From Molossus alvarezi (taxonomy: Eukaryota > Chordata > Mammalia > Chiroptera > Molossidae), in the NCBI GenBank assembly GCA_037176705.1, contig CM073898.1:39869488-39933487 (forward strand): 64,000 nucleotides of DNA, read 5' to 3'. The notes below the pieces were generated by a model. It ran no database searches and was not told where the DNA came from. It saw nothing but the letters and a program-made list of their open reading frames with translations. The position numbers and the translations under genes are program-made. Below, in pieces: positions 26,760 to 40,358 of this stretch (the stretch's first letter is position 1; every line of letters starts with the position of its first letter).

Positions 26760-28718
26760 ATCTAGTTCTTGCTCTTAGCATTTATATTAGAAAAAGATTG
26801 AATATAGAAATGTAAGGATCACAGAAGAAATGTCAGTCTGACTGAAATGTAGGATAGCAAATAAAGGGATTTGGTACTATCTTTTCTTCACCTAAAATGC
26901 TTCTCACTTGCGACAGAACAACATGTGAGGCAGAAGTTCTAATGTTTGACAGATAACAAATAATAAACCCAGGACCAGATGGGAGCCATCCTGGACTTAT
27001 ATAAAAGCTGGCTCCGAGAAACGAGGCTTTTTGATAGCCAAGATATATCAGCTGTTTTGACACCCAAGGCGGGTATGTCATGATAGCGAAAAGGGAGATT
27101 TTTTATTTACATTTTTATATGCTAGGAAATTTAATATCCACAAATACAGAAATCACAGAAAAGAAAAGCATAAAATGCACACTCAGAAACAAATTTCAGT
27201 TCCAGTAAATTTGATCACAAATAATTGGGTATAAATGATGGGTCATTATCCTCCCGGGTGCCAAGCTTCTGTTGAGTGCCAAAAGTTACCAGAAGCTACA
27301 GTTAGAATTTGGATGACATCTTTCTGACAAAGAGTTTTAGACAAAGGGGGCTTGAGCAACTTTGCATTTTGAATTTGGATATTTCGTTTGGGACCAGCCT
27401 CATTCACCTTCCATTCCGTTCCTACCTTACTCCTATTTCCTACGTGGTTCCCTCACCTACAAATCTCACATTCTTTTGTCAGTAAGTTCTGCAAATGGTA
27501 AGATAGTTGGTGATGGCAGCTCAGGTTCTTTGCCAACTTAAAAGGACCTTGGAGAGGTCTGTTTCAGACTGGACCTTCCAAATAGTCACTTGCGAGGAAG
27601 ATGGCGCGTGTGGCTGTTGGTCATTTCCTTTTTTCTTTTTTAAGAGGATTTTCTTGGTTAAGGAAACCAGTTACACTGAGCCTTTGGCATTTGAGAACGA
27701 GGTGGAAATGGGCCTGAGATCAGGTAAGGGCAGCTGCTCCTCCAGTGGTTTTCATTTAAAATAAGTACCCTGCTCATGGTCTTGATATCGACAAAGTTCT
27801 CCCCACTCAGTCATGAGAATGTGATAAGACATCTCTCAGTTCTGGATGGTTTCTCAGGGCTATACATTGATGCCATAGTAATTTTAATAAGGAATAAATA
27901 GGCCTTTAGGAATAAATAAGACTTTAATTGGTCTTTTTAAACTAGTAGAAAATGTTTGATGTTATCACACTGATTTTTAATACTTTGTGCCTTCTGAAAT
28001 TATGCTTTTTATTTTAGATGTATTTTTATGTTAATTTTGTTTGAAGGCATCAGTTGTACTTGTTTTAAGTGTTCAGAGTCTAAGTCTTTAGGGTGCAAGG
28101 AGAGACACTGTAGGTCATGAAAACGATAGTGTCCAATTCTTTTATTTTTACATGCTCTTCTTTCTTTTAAATGATGGGGTGGACGCTTGTTTTTGTCACA
28201 AGCACTGACTGCAACCTCAGTACCAGCTGAGGTCCTGCCCATTGGGCCCGTGATTATCTCTGTTTTGTAGGTGAGAGAATGTTCACTAATGGGCAGAAGC
28301 AAGGTTTATGTCTAGCTTCTGTTTTCGCTGGTTTAGCAAATTTTTTCCCCTGAAACCTGTCATGTGGCAAGTGTGTTTCTCTAGAAGCAAGACAGCTCTG
28401 AAGACACCACCACCATCCAAAACAAACCTCTGGCATGGTACCTTTTGTTTCTGAATTTGGAATTCACCAAGAAAGTCAGTTTAATTTCTAGTCCATCTGT
28501 TTTGCTATTCACTGAGAGATTTCATCACTCTAAGGATTTTCTCAGCATGGGAGGAACTCACCCTTTTATCAGTCTTCAGGACGTTTCAAGCCCCTAGATA
28601 AATGATTACATAGGAAAGAATATTTGTCTACTTATCGCTTATTTTTAAGCTGCTTGCCTCCTTCTCCAGAATCTTCCCAGACTATAGCAGTCTGCAGTGA
28701 CCTTCTCATTCTCTCTGC

Positions 28719-28944
28719 CAGGGTCTGGCACATTTTTAGTAAAAGGCCAGATAGTAAATATTTTCCAACTTGTGAACCATATGATGTGTTGCAGATTTTC
28801 ATGTCAGCAACTGTAGCACCAGAACAGCTGAAAACAGCCACATAGGATATCTAAGTAAGTGTGTGGCTGTGTTCTAATAAAACTTTATTTACACAGCAGG
28901 TGAAAGGGGCTGGATTTAACTCTGCAAGTAGTTTGCTGGCCCCT
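28719..28944. mobile_element. hAT-Charlie MITE, MER20-like
   Basis: It contains AAAGGCCAGATAGTAAATAT, then GTGTGGCTGTGTTCTAATAA with AACTTTATTTACA, then GTAGTTTGCTGGCCCCT, the order of a well-known old non-autonomous hAT-Charlie repeat. The ends CAGGGTCTGGCA and TGCTGGCCCCT are imperfectly inverted. The family name is from memory and may be off by subfamily. Confidence 0.6.
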
Positions 28945-28996
28945 ACTCCACACTAGGATAATTTGTCAATTATGTGGGTGATCTCTTAATATTGCT

Positions 28997-29017
28997 TTTT
29001 TTTTTTTTTTTTTTTAA
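28997..29017. repeat. Poly(T) run
   Basis: A run of about 20 T just downstream of the Charlie element, possibly the tail of a degraded minus-strand retroposon. No body is recognisable. Confidence 0.9.
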
Positions 29018-30270
29018 CTGGGGTCTTTCATAGTTACATACATTTTCATTTTTATACAAAGAATTTATTATTCACAAATACTTTTTCAATAAGTATTCTT
29101 TACTTTTTTATTGGTTTAAGTTCCTTTGTTCTATCATCCCCAAGCCTGCCCTAAGTTTTCAGTATCTAGGTTTTGAGCTGTGATTGAACCAGAGGAATCA
29201 CTGAGCAAAAGGCAAAGGAATTTTTTCCTAAGAAACTACTTAGCTTTGGGGTGAACATTTGTTTGAGGTGCAGATGCTTGCTTGTGACTTGAGAAGGCAA
29301 GTCCTCTCATACAGGAAGGACAGTTGTGGTACTGTCAGGTAGGAACTTTGCACTTTTCTGAAATGCATAGGTATGTTACTGAAGCTGTACTCTAGTGAGT
29401 GATTGATTCTATTGCTTTTGTGTCCTGGCTGTTCTTGCGTGTCTCAGAGGGATGGCTGGTTAGATAACATGGGCAGGCTTGTCTCTAAAATAGACACCAC
29501 ATGGCTGGCGGCTTGGGAAGAAGGTACATTTCTATATAGTCCTTCAAAGACAAGTGAAATTCTAAATCCATGTTTATCAGGGAATGAGGAAAACCATTTC
29601 TGGCGTAGGCGGAGGTCAGAAATCAATCACTCTTTTCTCTCAAACGAGGGCATTTCGTGAAAGAATGAGAAATCAGGAGATTACTGGTAAGAATGAAGTG
29701 AATTCTGTTTTTCAGGACTTACATGTAACCATTCTTCTGATATTTGTCAAATATGTGGTTTCTAATCATGGTGTATGAGTGGAAAGGAAGGACAGGAAAC
29801 GCCTTATCTGCAAGGTGCTCTGAGAACAAAGGCTAGATCCTGTGCCGGGCATGTTTCCTGGGGTCAGGATGAGACTGTAGAGAGGTGAGAAGGATCCTCA
29901 CTTGTCTTTTTGTCTTTGTCATTAGGACTGACTGATATCAGGAGCCAAGGGGTGGAAGAGAGTTTAAGAAGGGCCAAGTGTATGCACAGTGCTTAGATGG
30001 TGACTGATAGCAACCTGGCAGCTATCAAGCCTCTAGATAGCAATTGATGCTTTCAGAGGGCCTTCCAATCAAGTTTATTAGTCACCCTTCACGCTGCCAC
30101 ATGAAGCTAATTGATAAACCTCTCCATTTTAGCACTGAGGACAAGTGGTTTGCTGGGGGTCAGGCAATGAGTAGCTTAGGGAGCTCATTATTCTCTGGGT
30201 CATTTTCCTCTTCAGTAGGCAAAATACTTGTTACTTAAAAAATTTTTTTAAATGCAATTTTTAGCCAGTC

Positions 30271-30317
<47 letters not shown>

Positions 30318-30320
30318 TTT
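30271..30320. repeat. (TTTA)n microsatellite
   Basis: Twelve or so uninterrupted TTTA units in 50 bp. This is often a remnant of a minus-strand retroposon tail, but no body is visible on its 3' side. Confidence 0.97.
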
Positions 30321-30829
30321 TCACTGGTTAACCTAATTGTTTTCCAGGATGACACTATTGCAAAAATTCTAATTTTTAAAAAGTCCCTTTAAAAAATTTG
30401 CCTTTCCTAAAACTTTACGATGTCACTTTTCAAAATTTCTTAGTCAACTTTTCAGAAAAATTTAGCTGTGCATTTTTAAGTTTAGCCAGGTCCTTTGCTT
30501 GGGTAACGCACTCAGAATGTTGGCCCTTTTATTATTCTTAAGTTCTTCACCCAGAAAGTTCAGGAAAATAAAATTTTTTAACCAGGCAGACGTGGTTTGT
30601 GGCATTAGCTGTGATCAAAGTTTGCATAGAGTGATTAGGTAAAACTATTTTAAATTTCAGTTATTAAGCTATCTTTTATCCCCGGAGTCTAGGCTAGACA
30701 AAAGTAGTGACCTTGCTATTTGAAATGAAAAAGTTTTATCATTAGATGCTCTTTTTTTTTTTTTTTTAAAGTATAACCAAAACAACCCTTAACAAATACA
30801 GAATGGGATTTCTTTAGGTCATAGGAGGA

Positions 30830-31500
30830 TGACCAAGTACATGTATTCGGATTTGGGTCTGAATTGATGGAAAGCCATGGGAGGAATTGGGCAAGGTTGC
30901 GATATCATCTATTAACATTGTCAAAGGTCACTGTCAGTGTTGGGTGGAGTAGACAGAGGCAGTGTGAGGGATGGACATGGGGACATTCGGAGCCAGTCTG
31001 GGAGTCTAAGGGCTGCTGGCTGCTGGACCTAGTGGTAGGGTGAAGAAGATGAACAGAGGGACTGGACCCCCAGTATGTTTTGAAGTAGAGCTGAGAGTGC
31101 TCTGTGACAGACTGGACATAGAACATAAGGGGAAGAGACCCCATATGGCTTCGGAAATTGGGCACCGACAAACCCTGGAGGAACTGTTCACGTAGACTGC
31201 AATGAATGGCAGCCCGGGGTGGTTCAGTGTGGTGACTCTAGAAAGAATCAAGGATGAGTCCTTGGCTTTTGATGTAAGCAACTTTATGATTGGTGGTGCA
31301 CTTTATGGAGATGAGGAAGCTGGGAGGAACAGGTTAGTTAGAAGGTGCAGCGGAATAAAGCTTTGTTTTGGGCTTTATTGGAGATGTTGTACTGGAGATG
31401 TTGGACGTCTCCCAGGAGATGTCACATACAGAGTTAGATACATCTGGAACTCGGGGCAGAGTTCAGGGTTGGAGATAAAACTTTGGAAGAATAAATGGCT
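30830..31500 (+). repeat. Ancient interspersed mammalian repeat, 3' portion, family not assigned
   Basis: Text such as GAAAGCCATGGGAGGAATTG, then ATCAAGGATGAGTCCTTGGC, then GAGATGAGGAAGCTGGGAGG, then blocks like GGAACTCGGGGCAGAGTTCA belongs to the later part of the same old repeat seen at 13160-13930. Open frames on either strand here are not supported as genes. Confidence 0.45.
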
Positions 31501-31923
31501 AAGGGGCTGAATTAGGACTTCCTGTGAGAGTGTTGATAAAGAAGAGGTTTGTGGGAAGGCGTGCAAACGGAAAGGAGAAGCCCACTTAACATTTTTACTC
31601 TCCCAGATTTTATGGATGATTTTCGAATTTATTTTCTGTATTAATTCTGCAACATTGTTTTATATTATACTTTGTTTTAACTCTCTAGTGGGCCCTAGAC
31701 TTACCTTCGTGAACATTATTTACTTAAATGAGCATATATACGTTTGAATCCAAAAATCTTGTTTTCCATCATAAATTACTTATGTTAGGAAGTAGGGTGC
31801 AAAGAGACCTATTTTTAAACCACTTCTTCCTTCCTAGTTAGGGTTGTTTGTGAAAACAGCTCAGGCTTCCACGATGCTTCCTGTGTGCTCTGAGTGATTT
31901 TCTTGCTATCACACATGCAGAAG

Positions 31924-32331
31924 CTACACTGCCCAGATCATTTTGGCCAGGGGTGTTTTTGTGAACCTTTCAGCGCAGGATCCTTGTGAATGCTCCAAGA
32001 TAGAGCTCCCAACAAACGGCCTGGGCGGAAGTGCAGTCTGACAAGCTGCTGTACTTATCTGCATTATCAACACCTCTCCTAGAGGGGTGGCTGCCTTGTA
32101 TGAAGCTGCCTCTGCCTCTCTGTCCTTCTCTCTCTTATCTCCACCTTCCTCTTTCATGCCGGAGCTTTGTGTTCTAGAAGACTCCTTGATGAAACTGAAG
32201 ACCCTTCTTTTTGCTAAAGCCAGGGCAGCAAACACCACCTCACTAGGTAGCATTTCATAGTCAACTTGACAAGTATTCATCTTAAATAGGTGTTTAGTTT
32301 CCAGGGCGCTCGCTCTGTGCATGTCTTCCAC
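31924..32331 (-). other. Antisense 135-codon open frame, unassigned
   Basis: This is the longest minus-strand frame that does not lie in an evident repeat. The translation has a charged middle (Lys/Glu/Asp-rich) and no domain I recognise. On the minus strand a plausible acceptor (TGCTTGTGTTACAG) sits just upstream of the ATG. It lies antisense within the 27-kb intron. In a window this long a frame of this size can arise by chance, so I do not call it a gene. Confidence 0.12.
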
Positions 32332-32725
32332 GGGCTCTGAGGGAGTGCTGTGACCTGTAACACAAGCATTAACCAGCTCTGCTCTGCAGTCCGAATGCAG
32401 TGTTTATTAGCATGATTTTTGTGTGTCTGCACTGGCAAGTTCTGCGTCTTCTCTGTCCTACTTCGATCCCCCTCAACCCCCTTTTTTTTCATAAGCCCAA
32501 GACCTAAAAGTATTCAGATATGTGGTAAACTTTTACTACTGAAAGTCAACCTCATTCTTTAGCTGTTTAGCTATATCATTCTTCAAATTTCAGTGTTCCT
32601 CACTGGGAGTTGTATAGTTAATAAAAGACAAGAATTAAGCACATAAACTCATTACTAGAGTCAGCATGTGAGTAAATCTAATTGTCCACATTTCCTAATT
32701 TCCTACCTATTGTTTAACAGCTGTT

Positions 32726-32748
32726 TTTTTTTTTTTTTTTTTTTTTAA
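32726..32748. repeat. Poly(T) run
   Basis: A run of over 20 T in intron. The Lys-rich short open frame on the opposite strand is an artefact of this run and its neighbours. Confidence 0.9.
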
Positions 32749-33189
32749 CCAGGCCTTCATTGTTGTTCTTTGCTGTCTTAGCCCTTTCAGGATATTAATT
32801 CTTTTCTTCTTGGGGTTGGTCCTCTGTAATTCTTGTAAAAAGGCTAATCTATGTATATATTTTTTTTTCTTGGAGATATATAGCTTCACGTTTTACCTGT
32901 AATCACAGATATTTTGAAATTACTTTCCTTCCAAGAATATTATATTGTTTGATCAGATGATATTTTCATCATGGCATGACGTTACAATCATTACAATTTA
33001 AATATTTTGCAAACTCTTATTTTACATGTCAGAAGAAACCCATTTGTATGGGTATCTGTGAGAAAGATGATTTGGGACTTCATAAATTGTTAATTACCTC
33101 TTTGATCTTGATTTTTAAATCTGATGAAAGAGTTAGATATATTACTTTTCCAGCACTTCCTGTCCTGGTTAATAGCATGACCATTTAGC

Positions 33190-33650
33190 TGGTACCCAGC
33201 CAGAAAGCTGGGAGTCATTCTGGATTCCTCTTTCAACCTCCTTGCCTACAGTCAAATAAACATTAGGGCTCCTAGGGTCCTGTCTTTTAATCCATCAATA
33301 TTCTTTTCATTTCTTCTGCTATTGTCTAGTGTAGGCAATGAGTAATCATTTTTCACTTGAACTTCTTTGTTAATATCCTAATTGGACTTTATCCCAGCTA
33401 GTCTTGTCCCATCCAAATTACTCTCCCCATTACTAAAGTGATCTATAAAACACAAATCAAGTCTTGTCACAGCCTCAGTATAGAAATAATTTCAAAGCCT
33501 TCATAGGGTGCAGAAGGGTCTCTGTAATCTGACTCCTGTCTCTCATGTCAACTTGTTCTGCTCCTCTTGTTCCTCAGGTTCTAGGCTTATGTCCCTCAGA
33601 ACTTTTCCCCTAAACAAGACAACTGTCTAAAATCCAGGTTCTCTGAATTG
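33190..33650 (+). repeat. L2 LINE remnant
   Basis: Diverged L2-like order: CTGGGAGTCATTCTGGATTC, then ACCTCCTTGCCTAC, then AATTTCAAAGCCTTCATAGG, then CTCTGTAATCTGACTCCTG and TTCTGCTCCTCTTGTTCC. This is the middle to late part of the L2 3' region. Old and non-coding. Confidence 0.6.
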
Positions 33651-34772
33651 AAGCTCTGTACCACCTCTACTGTGACTTCACAGACCTCCATCATAGCCAT
33701 TATTTGGTATAATAAATGAGTAAATATTGCCTTCTGGTTTCCTTAGCTGACAACACCTGGCTACTTATAGATTGGCCTACACTTAATGAAGTTGAGGTTA
33801 ATATCCCTTTTGTTGATAAATTTTTATTTCAGCCACTTGATGTTTGCCATCACATAATGAGTTTGATGGCAATCAGCATATACTTTGGATACCCCAGTGA
33901 ACAAGTCTATTTCTGCTTTTGGTTTGCTGCCATCCCTAGTGATCATTTCACTTACCGTTTTAACATATTTAAGCTTCACTGTAGCTTTATAAAGAAATGG
34001 AAGTAATTCAGGATTTTCAGGATAGATTTATTTTGCTAGAATAATAGTAACTGACTAATAAAAGAGAAAAAAAAAACATGGTGGGAATTTAGTCTGTGTT
34101 TAAATTGTATAGACTTGCCAAATATGGATCATCACCAAAATGTCAGTTTCACTTATTTCAGGCCATTTTAGCACTCAAGAAGTGTGCTTTAGTTACCTGA
34201 TAGATAGTTGAGAACCTACTAATTACCGAGTACATAGGCACACAAATAAAGCATTTACACAACTGTTTTTGAGTTAGAGGAAAACTCCCAGACTCACACA
34301 CTGATTTTGATAATCTGTTAAGTTTACTGAGCAACAGCAACAGCTGTGCAGAAGGGGTGCTAGTCATCATGATTACAGAAATAATAGGTTAAGCGCCATA
34401 ACCTTGAGGAGCTCCATGACATGTAATATTACTGCAGAATGTGATAGGGCTTAAAACTGAGCTATGAAAAAAGTCTTGTCAGCTGTTCATATAAGGTGAG
34501 TGGTCAAGGTAATTATCTATTAAATAATGAAAAGTAAAGTTCACATGATCCTGGCTTCTTCATCAGCAGGACCATGAGTGAAGCAAGTTTTCTAGACACC
34601 TATTTAAGAATGAGAGAGAGAATATGAATATGAAGGAACAGGAACCAGAGTTAAGAGAGAGACATCATGGATCTCACTAGTATGGGGCAAGAAAAGAATG
34701 GGATCCAGAAAAGTCTCGCTGAAACTCCAACCCAAAGAGAAGAAAGAACAGGAAATAGACTACTCTCTTGAT

Positions 34773-34789
34773 AAAAGAATTGTATTTAG
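34773..34789 (+). repeat. L1 target-site duplication, left copy
   Basis: AAAAGAATTGTATTTAG recurs with one mismatch as AAAAGAATTGTGTTTAG at 40675-40691. The pair brackets the large L1 and fixes its 5' end at about 34790. Confidence 0.85.
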
Positions 34790-35598
34790 GGAATTCCAAA
34801 ATGGCGGCAGAGTGAATGGAAGCTACATAGACTATCTCCCAGGACTAAACTGGAATTACAATTAAAATAAAGACAAATCATTGGGAAAAAGCAACAGAAA
34901 AGCAGCTTGCAAGGACCATATAACCAGGGACACTGACTCAATTCTGGTAGGATTGCAGAGGTGTGAGAGGGGGGCCGGGAGCCCATGGAGAGCAGCAGCC
35001 TTAGCTGTGAGCAACGCCCACGGGGCTAAACTCCCAAGTGGCTCCACAGTGCACAACCAGGACAGAGTGCTAAAATAGCCACAGCCTCTCACCTTGGGCT
35101 CCAGCAGAGGGAGGGCAGACTGGACTGGAACTGTGTGGGGCCACTCGGGATTGGGAGGGCGCTGAGAGCTTTTGCTGAGTTGGGGCTACACAGGACTATG
35201 GCCATCTTACTCCTTCCCAGGGCTCTGGGGAGAGGCAGCGGCCCCTCCCTTGGAGATTCAACCCCACCCTGTGGGCCATTGAAATGCAAATTGAGGCTCA
35301 TTAACAACCCTACCCTCAGGAAACTCCCTTACTCTGAACACCTGAGGGAGTTTTTCATTCAACTGAAAAACCAAGCCTCTTCAAGTAATCATGACTAATA
35401 GCCTCCAGGCAAAAAGCTAGAGGATAACTGAACCTTTCGTGGGCTTGCAACTCTACCCAAGAAAGTTAGACTTGACAGTGGTGTTTAACGTGGGTCCTCC
35501 CTCACTCATCCAAACCCAGTAGAGGGAGCCAAAACAGCGGAATACCAACACCCACAGGAAAAATTTGGCAGGCTCCAATACCCACTGAGATAACCAAA
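34790..35598 (+). promoter_or_regulatory. L1 5' UTR / internal promoter region
   Basis: About 0.8 kb between the left duplication and the ORF1 ATG. It opens with GGAATTCCAAAATGGCGGC, an L1-type 5' end; the CAAAATGGCGGC core resembles the YY1 motif that positions L1 transcription starts. The GC-rich part carries several short open frames that are not genes. Promoter activity today is unknown. Confidence 0.7.
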
Positions 35599-36500
35599 AT
35601 GGTGAAACAAAGAAACAAATCCCAAATGAAAGAACAAGAGACCTCTACCGAAGATGAGATAAATGAAACGCAGTTAAACAAGTTAACAGAGCTAGAATTC
35701 AGAGCCATGGTCTTGAGGAAGCTCAACAGCATGTGTAAGGACATGAGTGCCATGAGTAAAGACATAGAAATATTGAAAATCAACCAATTGGAAATTAAAA
35801 ACCACCAAGAAGATATGAAGAATGATATAGCAGAAATAAAGAACACATTGGAAGGATTAAACAGCAGACTAGAGGAAGCTGAGGACCAGATCAGTGAATT
35901 AGAAGACAGGGTAGGAAAAATCAACCAATCAGAAAACCAAAAGGAAAAAACAATTAAAAACAGGAAGATAGCTTAAGAGAACTGTGGGACAACTGAAAAC
36001 ATAATAATATTCACATCATAGGAATCCCCGAAGAAGAAGAAAATGACCAAGGGTTAGAGAATATATTTGAAGAAATAGTGACAGAAAACTTTTCTAACTT
36101 GGTGAAGGAAGAAGGCATTCAAGTTCAAGAAGCACAGAGAGCCCCAAGTAAGAAGAACCCAAATAGGCCCACACCAAGACACAAGTAATTAAAATGCCAA
36201 AAATTAAAGACAAAGAGAGAATCCTAAAGGCAGCATGAGATAAGAAACAGGTTACCTACAGAGGAACCCCCATAAGGCTCTCAGTTGACTTCTCAACAGA
36301 AACACTATAGGCCAAAAGGGAATGGCATGAGATAATCAAAGTCATGAAAAACAAGGATCTGAATCCAAGACTACTGTACCCAGCAAGGCTATCATTCAAA
36401 ATAGAAGGTCAAATAAAGAGCTTCCAGGACAAAAAAAAGGCTGAGGGAATACATTAGCACCAAACCAGCACTGCAAGAAATGTTAACAGGACTGCTGTAA
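35599..36500 (+). pseudogene. L1 ORF1 pseudogene (RNA-binding chaperone)
   Basis: The first ATG (35599) follows a 5' UTR as in L1 ORF1. Residues 1-125 stay open and include a long charged coiled coil (region around EIKNTLEGLNSRLEEAEDQI), the trimerisation part of ORF1p. A TAA at 35974 follows a frame slip near 35962. After it, recognisable ORF1 text resumes in another frame (SLRELWDN, then GIPEEEEN, then IFEEIVTENF) and runs, with more stops, to about 36500. ORF1p normally binds L1 RNA in cytoplasmic particles; this copy is broken. Confidence 0.85.
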
Positions 36501-36545
36501 TTAGTAGAAGAAATAGGAAGAAAAATAGAACCACACTAAAGAAAA

Positions 36546-39500
36546 ATGGCAATAAATAAGTACATATCAATAATCACCTTAAATATAAATGGATTGAATG
36601 CTCTGATAAAAAGATACAGAGTAGCTGATTGGATAAGAAAGCATGACTCATCTATATGTTGTTTACAAGAGACCCACCTCAAAACAAAACTCACATAGGT
36701 TGAAAGTAAAGGGATGGGAAAAAATCTTCCAATCAAATGAAAAGGAAAAAAAAGCTGGGGTAGCAATACTCATATCTGATAAAATAGATTTCAAAATGAA
36801 GGCCATAACTAGAGACAAAGAAGACCACTACATAATATTAAAAGGATCTATCCCACAGGAAGATATAACCTGGGTAAACATATATGCACTCAATATAGGA
36901 GCACCAAAATATATTAAAAATCTTCTGGAGGACTTCAAAGGAGAAATCGACAGCAATACAATCATAGCAGGGGACTTCAACACCCTGCTGACATTACTGG
37001 ATAGATCCTCTAGACAAAAAATTAACAAGGAAACAGAGATTCTAAATGAAGCACTAGACCAAATGGACTTAATAGATATCTACAGAGAATTACACCCCAA
37101 AACTACAGAATTCACATTCTCCTCAAGTGCAAATGGGATATTCTCAAAGATAGACTACATGTTAGGACACAAAGCAAGTCTCTACAAGTTCAAGAAGATT
37201 GAAATCATATCAAGCATCTTCTCAGATCACAATGGCATGAAACTAGAAATCAATTGCAACAAGAACATGCAAAGACATTGGAACACATGGGGGCTAAATA
37301 GTGTGTTATTAAACAATAAATGGGTTACTGAGGAGATCAAAGAAGAAATTAAAAAGTTCCTGGAAACCAATGAAAATGAACACACAACAACACAAAATCT
37401 ATGGGATGCAGCAAAAGCAGTTCTGAGAGGGAAATTTATAGCACTACAGGCCTACCTCAAGAAACAAGAAAAATCTCTAATAGACTATCTAACCTTACAA
37501 CATAAAGAACTAGAAAGCAAACAAAAAGAAAACCCTTGAGCAAGTAGAAGAAAGGAAATGGTAAAGATCAGAGCAGAAGTAAATGACATAAAGACCAAAA
37601 AAAAAAAAAAAAAACCAATTCAAAGGATCAATAAAACAAAGAGCTGGTTTTTCAAAAAGATAAATAAGATTGATGGACTCTTAGCTAGACTCACCAAGAA
37701 ACAAAGAGAGAGAACCAAAATACACAAAATCAGAAATGAAAGAGGAGAGGTAACAACTGACACCACAGAAATAAAAGGATTGTTTACAAATACTATGAAC
37801 AATTATATGGCAACAAATTTGACAGTCTAAGCAAAATTGATAAATTTTCAGAAACACATAGTCTCCCAAAACTTGACTGAGAAGAGATTAAAAATTTGAA
37901 AAGACCAATAGCAACTCAGGAAATTGAAGAGGTAATCAAGACTCTCCCAGCAAACAAAAGCCCAGGCTCGGAGTTTTACTGAACATTCAAAGAAGAACTA
38001 ACACCCATTCTTCTCAGACTATTTCAAAAAATTCAAGAAGAAAGACTTCCAAACTTATTTTGAGGCCAGCAGAATTCTAATTCCAAAACCAGAAAAAGAT
38101 ACTACAAAGAAAGAAAACTACAGGCCAATATTCCTGATGAACATAGATGCCAAAATCCTGAACAAAATACTAGCAAATACATCAATACAGCAATACATCA
38201 AAAAAATTATTCACCATGACCAAGTGGGATTTATCCCAGGGATGCAAGGCTGGTACAATATTCGCAAATCAATAAATGTGATACACCACATAAAGAAAAT
38301 AAAGAATAAAAACCACATAATCATTTAAAGAGATGCTAAAAAAGCACTCGACAAAATCCAGCACTCGTTTCTGATAAAAACTCTCAGTGATGTGGGAATA
38401 CAGGGATCATATCTCGACATAATAAAGGCCATATATGAAAGACCTACAACCAACATCATACTCAATGGGCAAAACTAAAAGCATTTCCCTTAAGAACAGG
38501 AACAAGACAAGGATGCCCACTTTCGACATTCTTATTTAGCATAGTACTGAAAGTCTTAGCCACAGCAATCAGACAGAAAGAAAAAATAAAAGGGATCCAA
38601 ATTGGAAAGGAGGAAGTCAAACTGTCATTATTTGCAGATGACATGCTATTATACATAGAAAACCTTAAAGACTTCATCAAAAACCTACTACTTAATAAAT
38701 GATTTTGGCAAAGTAGCAGGATACAAAATTAATGTCAAGAAATCAATGGCGTTCTTATACACCCATGATGAAGTCACAGAAAGAGAAACTAAAAAACAAT
38801 CCCATTTACCATCGCAGCAAAAAAAATTAAGATACTTGGAATAAACTTAACCAAGGAAGTAAGAACCTACTTGCAGAAAACTACAGGACATTGAAAAAAG
38901 AAATAGAGGAAGATATAAAAAAAGTGGAGGCACATACCTTGTTCATGAATTGGAAGAATTAACATCATTAAAATGTCCATATTACCCAAAACAATCTATA
39001 GATTTAATGCAATCTCCACCAAAATACCAATGACATATTTCACAGATCTAGAACAAATACTTCAAAAGTTTATATGGAACCAAAAAAGACCCCAAATAGC
39101 CACAGCAATCTTGAAAAAGAAGGACAAACTAGGTGGGATCACAGTACTAGATATCAGATTATACTACAAAGCTAGTGTAATCAAAACAGCCTGGTACTGG
39201 CACAAGAACAGGCATATAGACCAGTGGAACAGAACAGAGAACCCAGAAATGGACCCAATACACTATGATCAATTAATATTTGACAAAGGTGGCAAGAGCA
39301 TACAGTGGAGTAAAGACAGCCTCTTTAATAAATGGTGCTGGGAAAATTGGTCAGCTACATGCAAAAAAAATGAAACTAAACCATCAACTTACACCATACA
39401 CAAGAATAAACTCAAAATGGATAAAAGACTTAATGGGACCCGTGAATCCATAAAAATCCTAGTAGGAAATGTAAGCAACAAAATTTCGGACATCATACGC

Positions 39501-40358
39501 AGCAGAATTTTCACTGATACATCACCTAAGGCAACAGAAACAAAGGAGAAAATGAACACATGGGACTACATCAAACTCAAAAGCTTCTGCACAGCAAAAG
39601 AAACAACCATAAAAATGGAAAGGCAACCCACTGTATGGGAGAGCATAATTGCCAATGATACATGAGATAAGGAATTAATTTCCAGAATATATAGAGTACT
39701 CATACAACTCCACAAAAGGAAGACAAAGAACCCAATTAAAAAATGGGCAGAGGACCTAAAGAGACAGCTCTCCAGACAGGACATACAAATGGCCAAGAGA
39801 CATATGAAGAAATGCTCAACATCACTAATCATCAGAGAGATGGAAATTAAAACAACAATGAGGTATCACCTCACACCTGTCAGAATGGCCGCCATCAACA
39901 AATCATCAAACAACAAGTGTTGGCGAGGGTGTGGAGAAAAGGGGACTCTAGTACACTGCTGGTGGGAATGCAGACTGGTGCAGCCACAATGGAAAACAAT
40001 ATGGTGTTACCTCAAAAAATTAAAGATTGACCTTCCATTTGACCCAGAGATCCCACTTCTAGGAATATACCCTAAGAAGCCTGAAACACCAATCAGAAAG
40101 AATATATGTACCCCCATTTTTATAGCAGCACTATTTACAATAGCTAAGATGTGGAAACAGCCCAAGTGTCCATCAGTAGACGAATGGATAAAAAAGCTGT
40201 GGTACATATACACAATGGGGTACTATGCAGCTGTAAGAAAGAAAGATCTCTTATCCTTTGAGACGACATGGAGGGACCTGGAAAGTATTATCCTAAGTGA
40301 AACAAGCCAGGCAGTGAAAGACAAATATCACGTGAACTCACTTATTTGTGGAATATAG
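36546..40358 (+). pseudogene. L1 ORF2 pseudogene (endonuclease / reverse transcriptase)
   Basis: It opens MAINKYISIITLNINGLN. Endonuclease landmarks remain: NINGLN, QETH, AGDFN and [12 protein letters not shown] single-base frame slip near 36690 moves reading into the frame open from 36643 to 37539, then comes an in-frame TGA at 37537. Reading resumes at 37558 past a Lys run from a pure A tract (37598-37616). Further stops fall at 37828 and 38326. The reverse-transcriptase motif FADD is at 38631-38642 but in a different frame. The C-terminal part is open at 38973-39665 and 39789-40358, with the motif [18 protein letters not shown] and stop TAG at 40356. The enzyme nicks DNA and copies L1 RNA in place; this copy is dead. 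Confidence 0.93.

Noticed and set aside
32707..32889. Lys-rich 60-codon minus-strand open frame
   Set aside because: Produced by poly(T) tracts; no protein features.
36643..37539. 298-codon open frame as a host gene
   Set aside because: It is the endonuclease part of L1 ORF2, bracketed by L1 5' UTR, ORF1, reverse-transcriptase remnants and target-site duplications.
38973..40358. Two long open frames as host genes
   Set aside because: They are the C-terminal part of L1 ORF2, with its Cys-rich motif.
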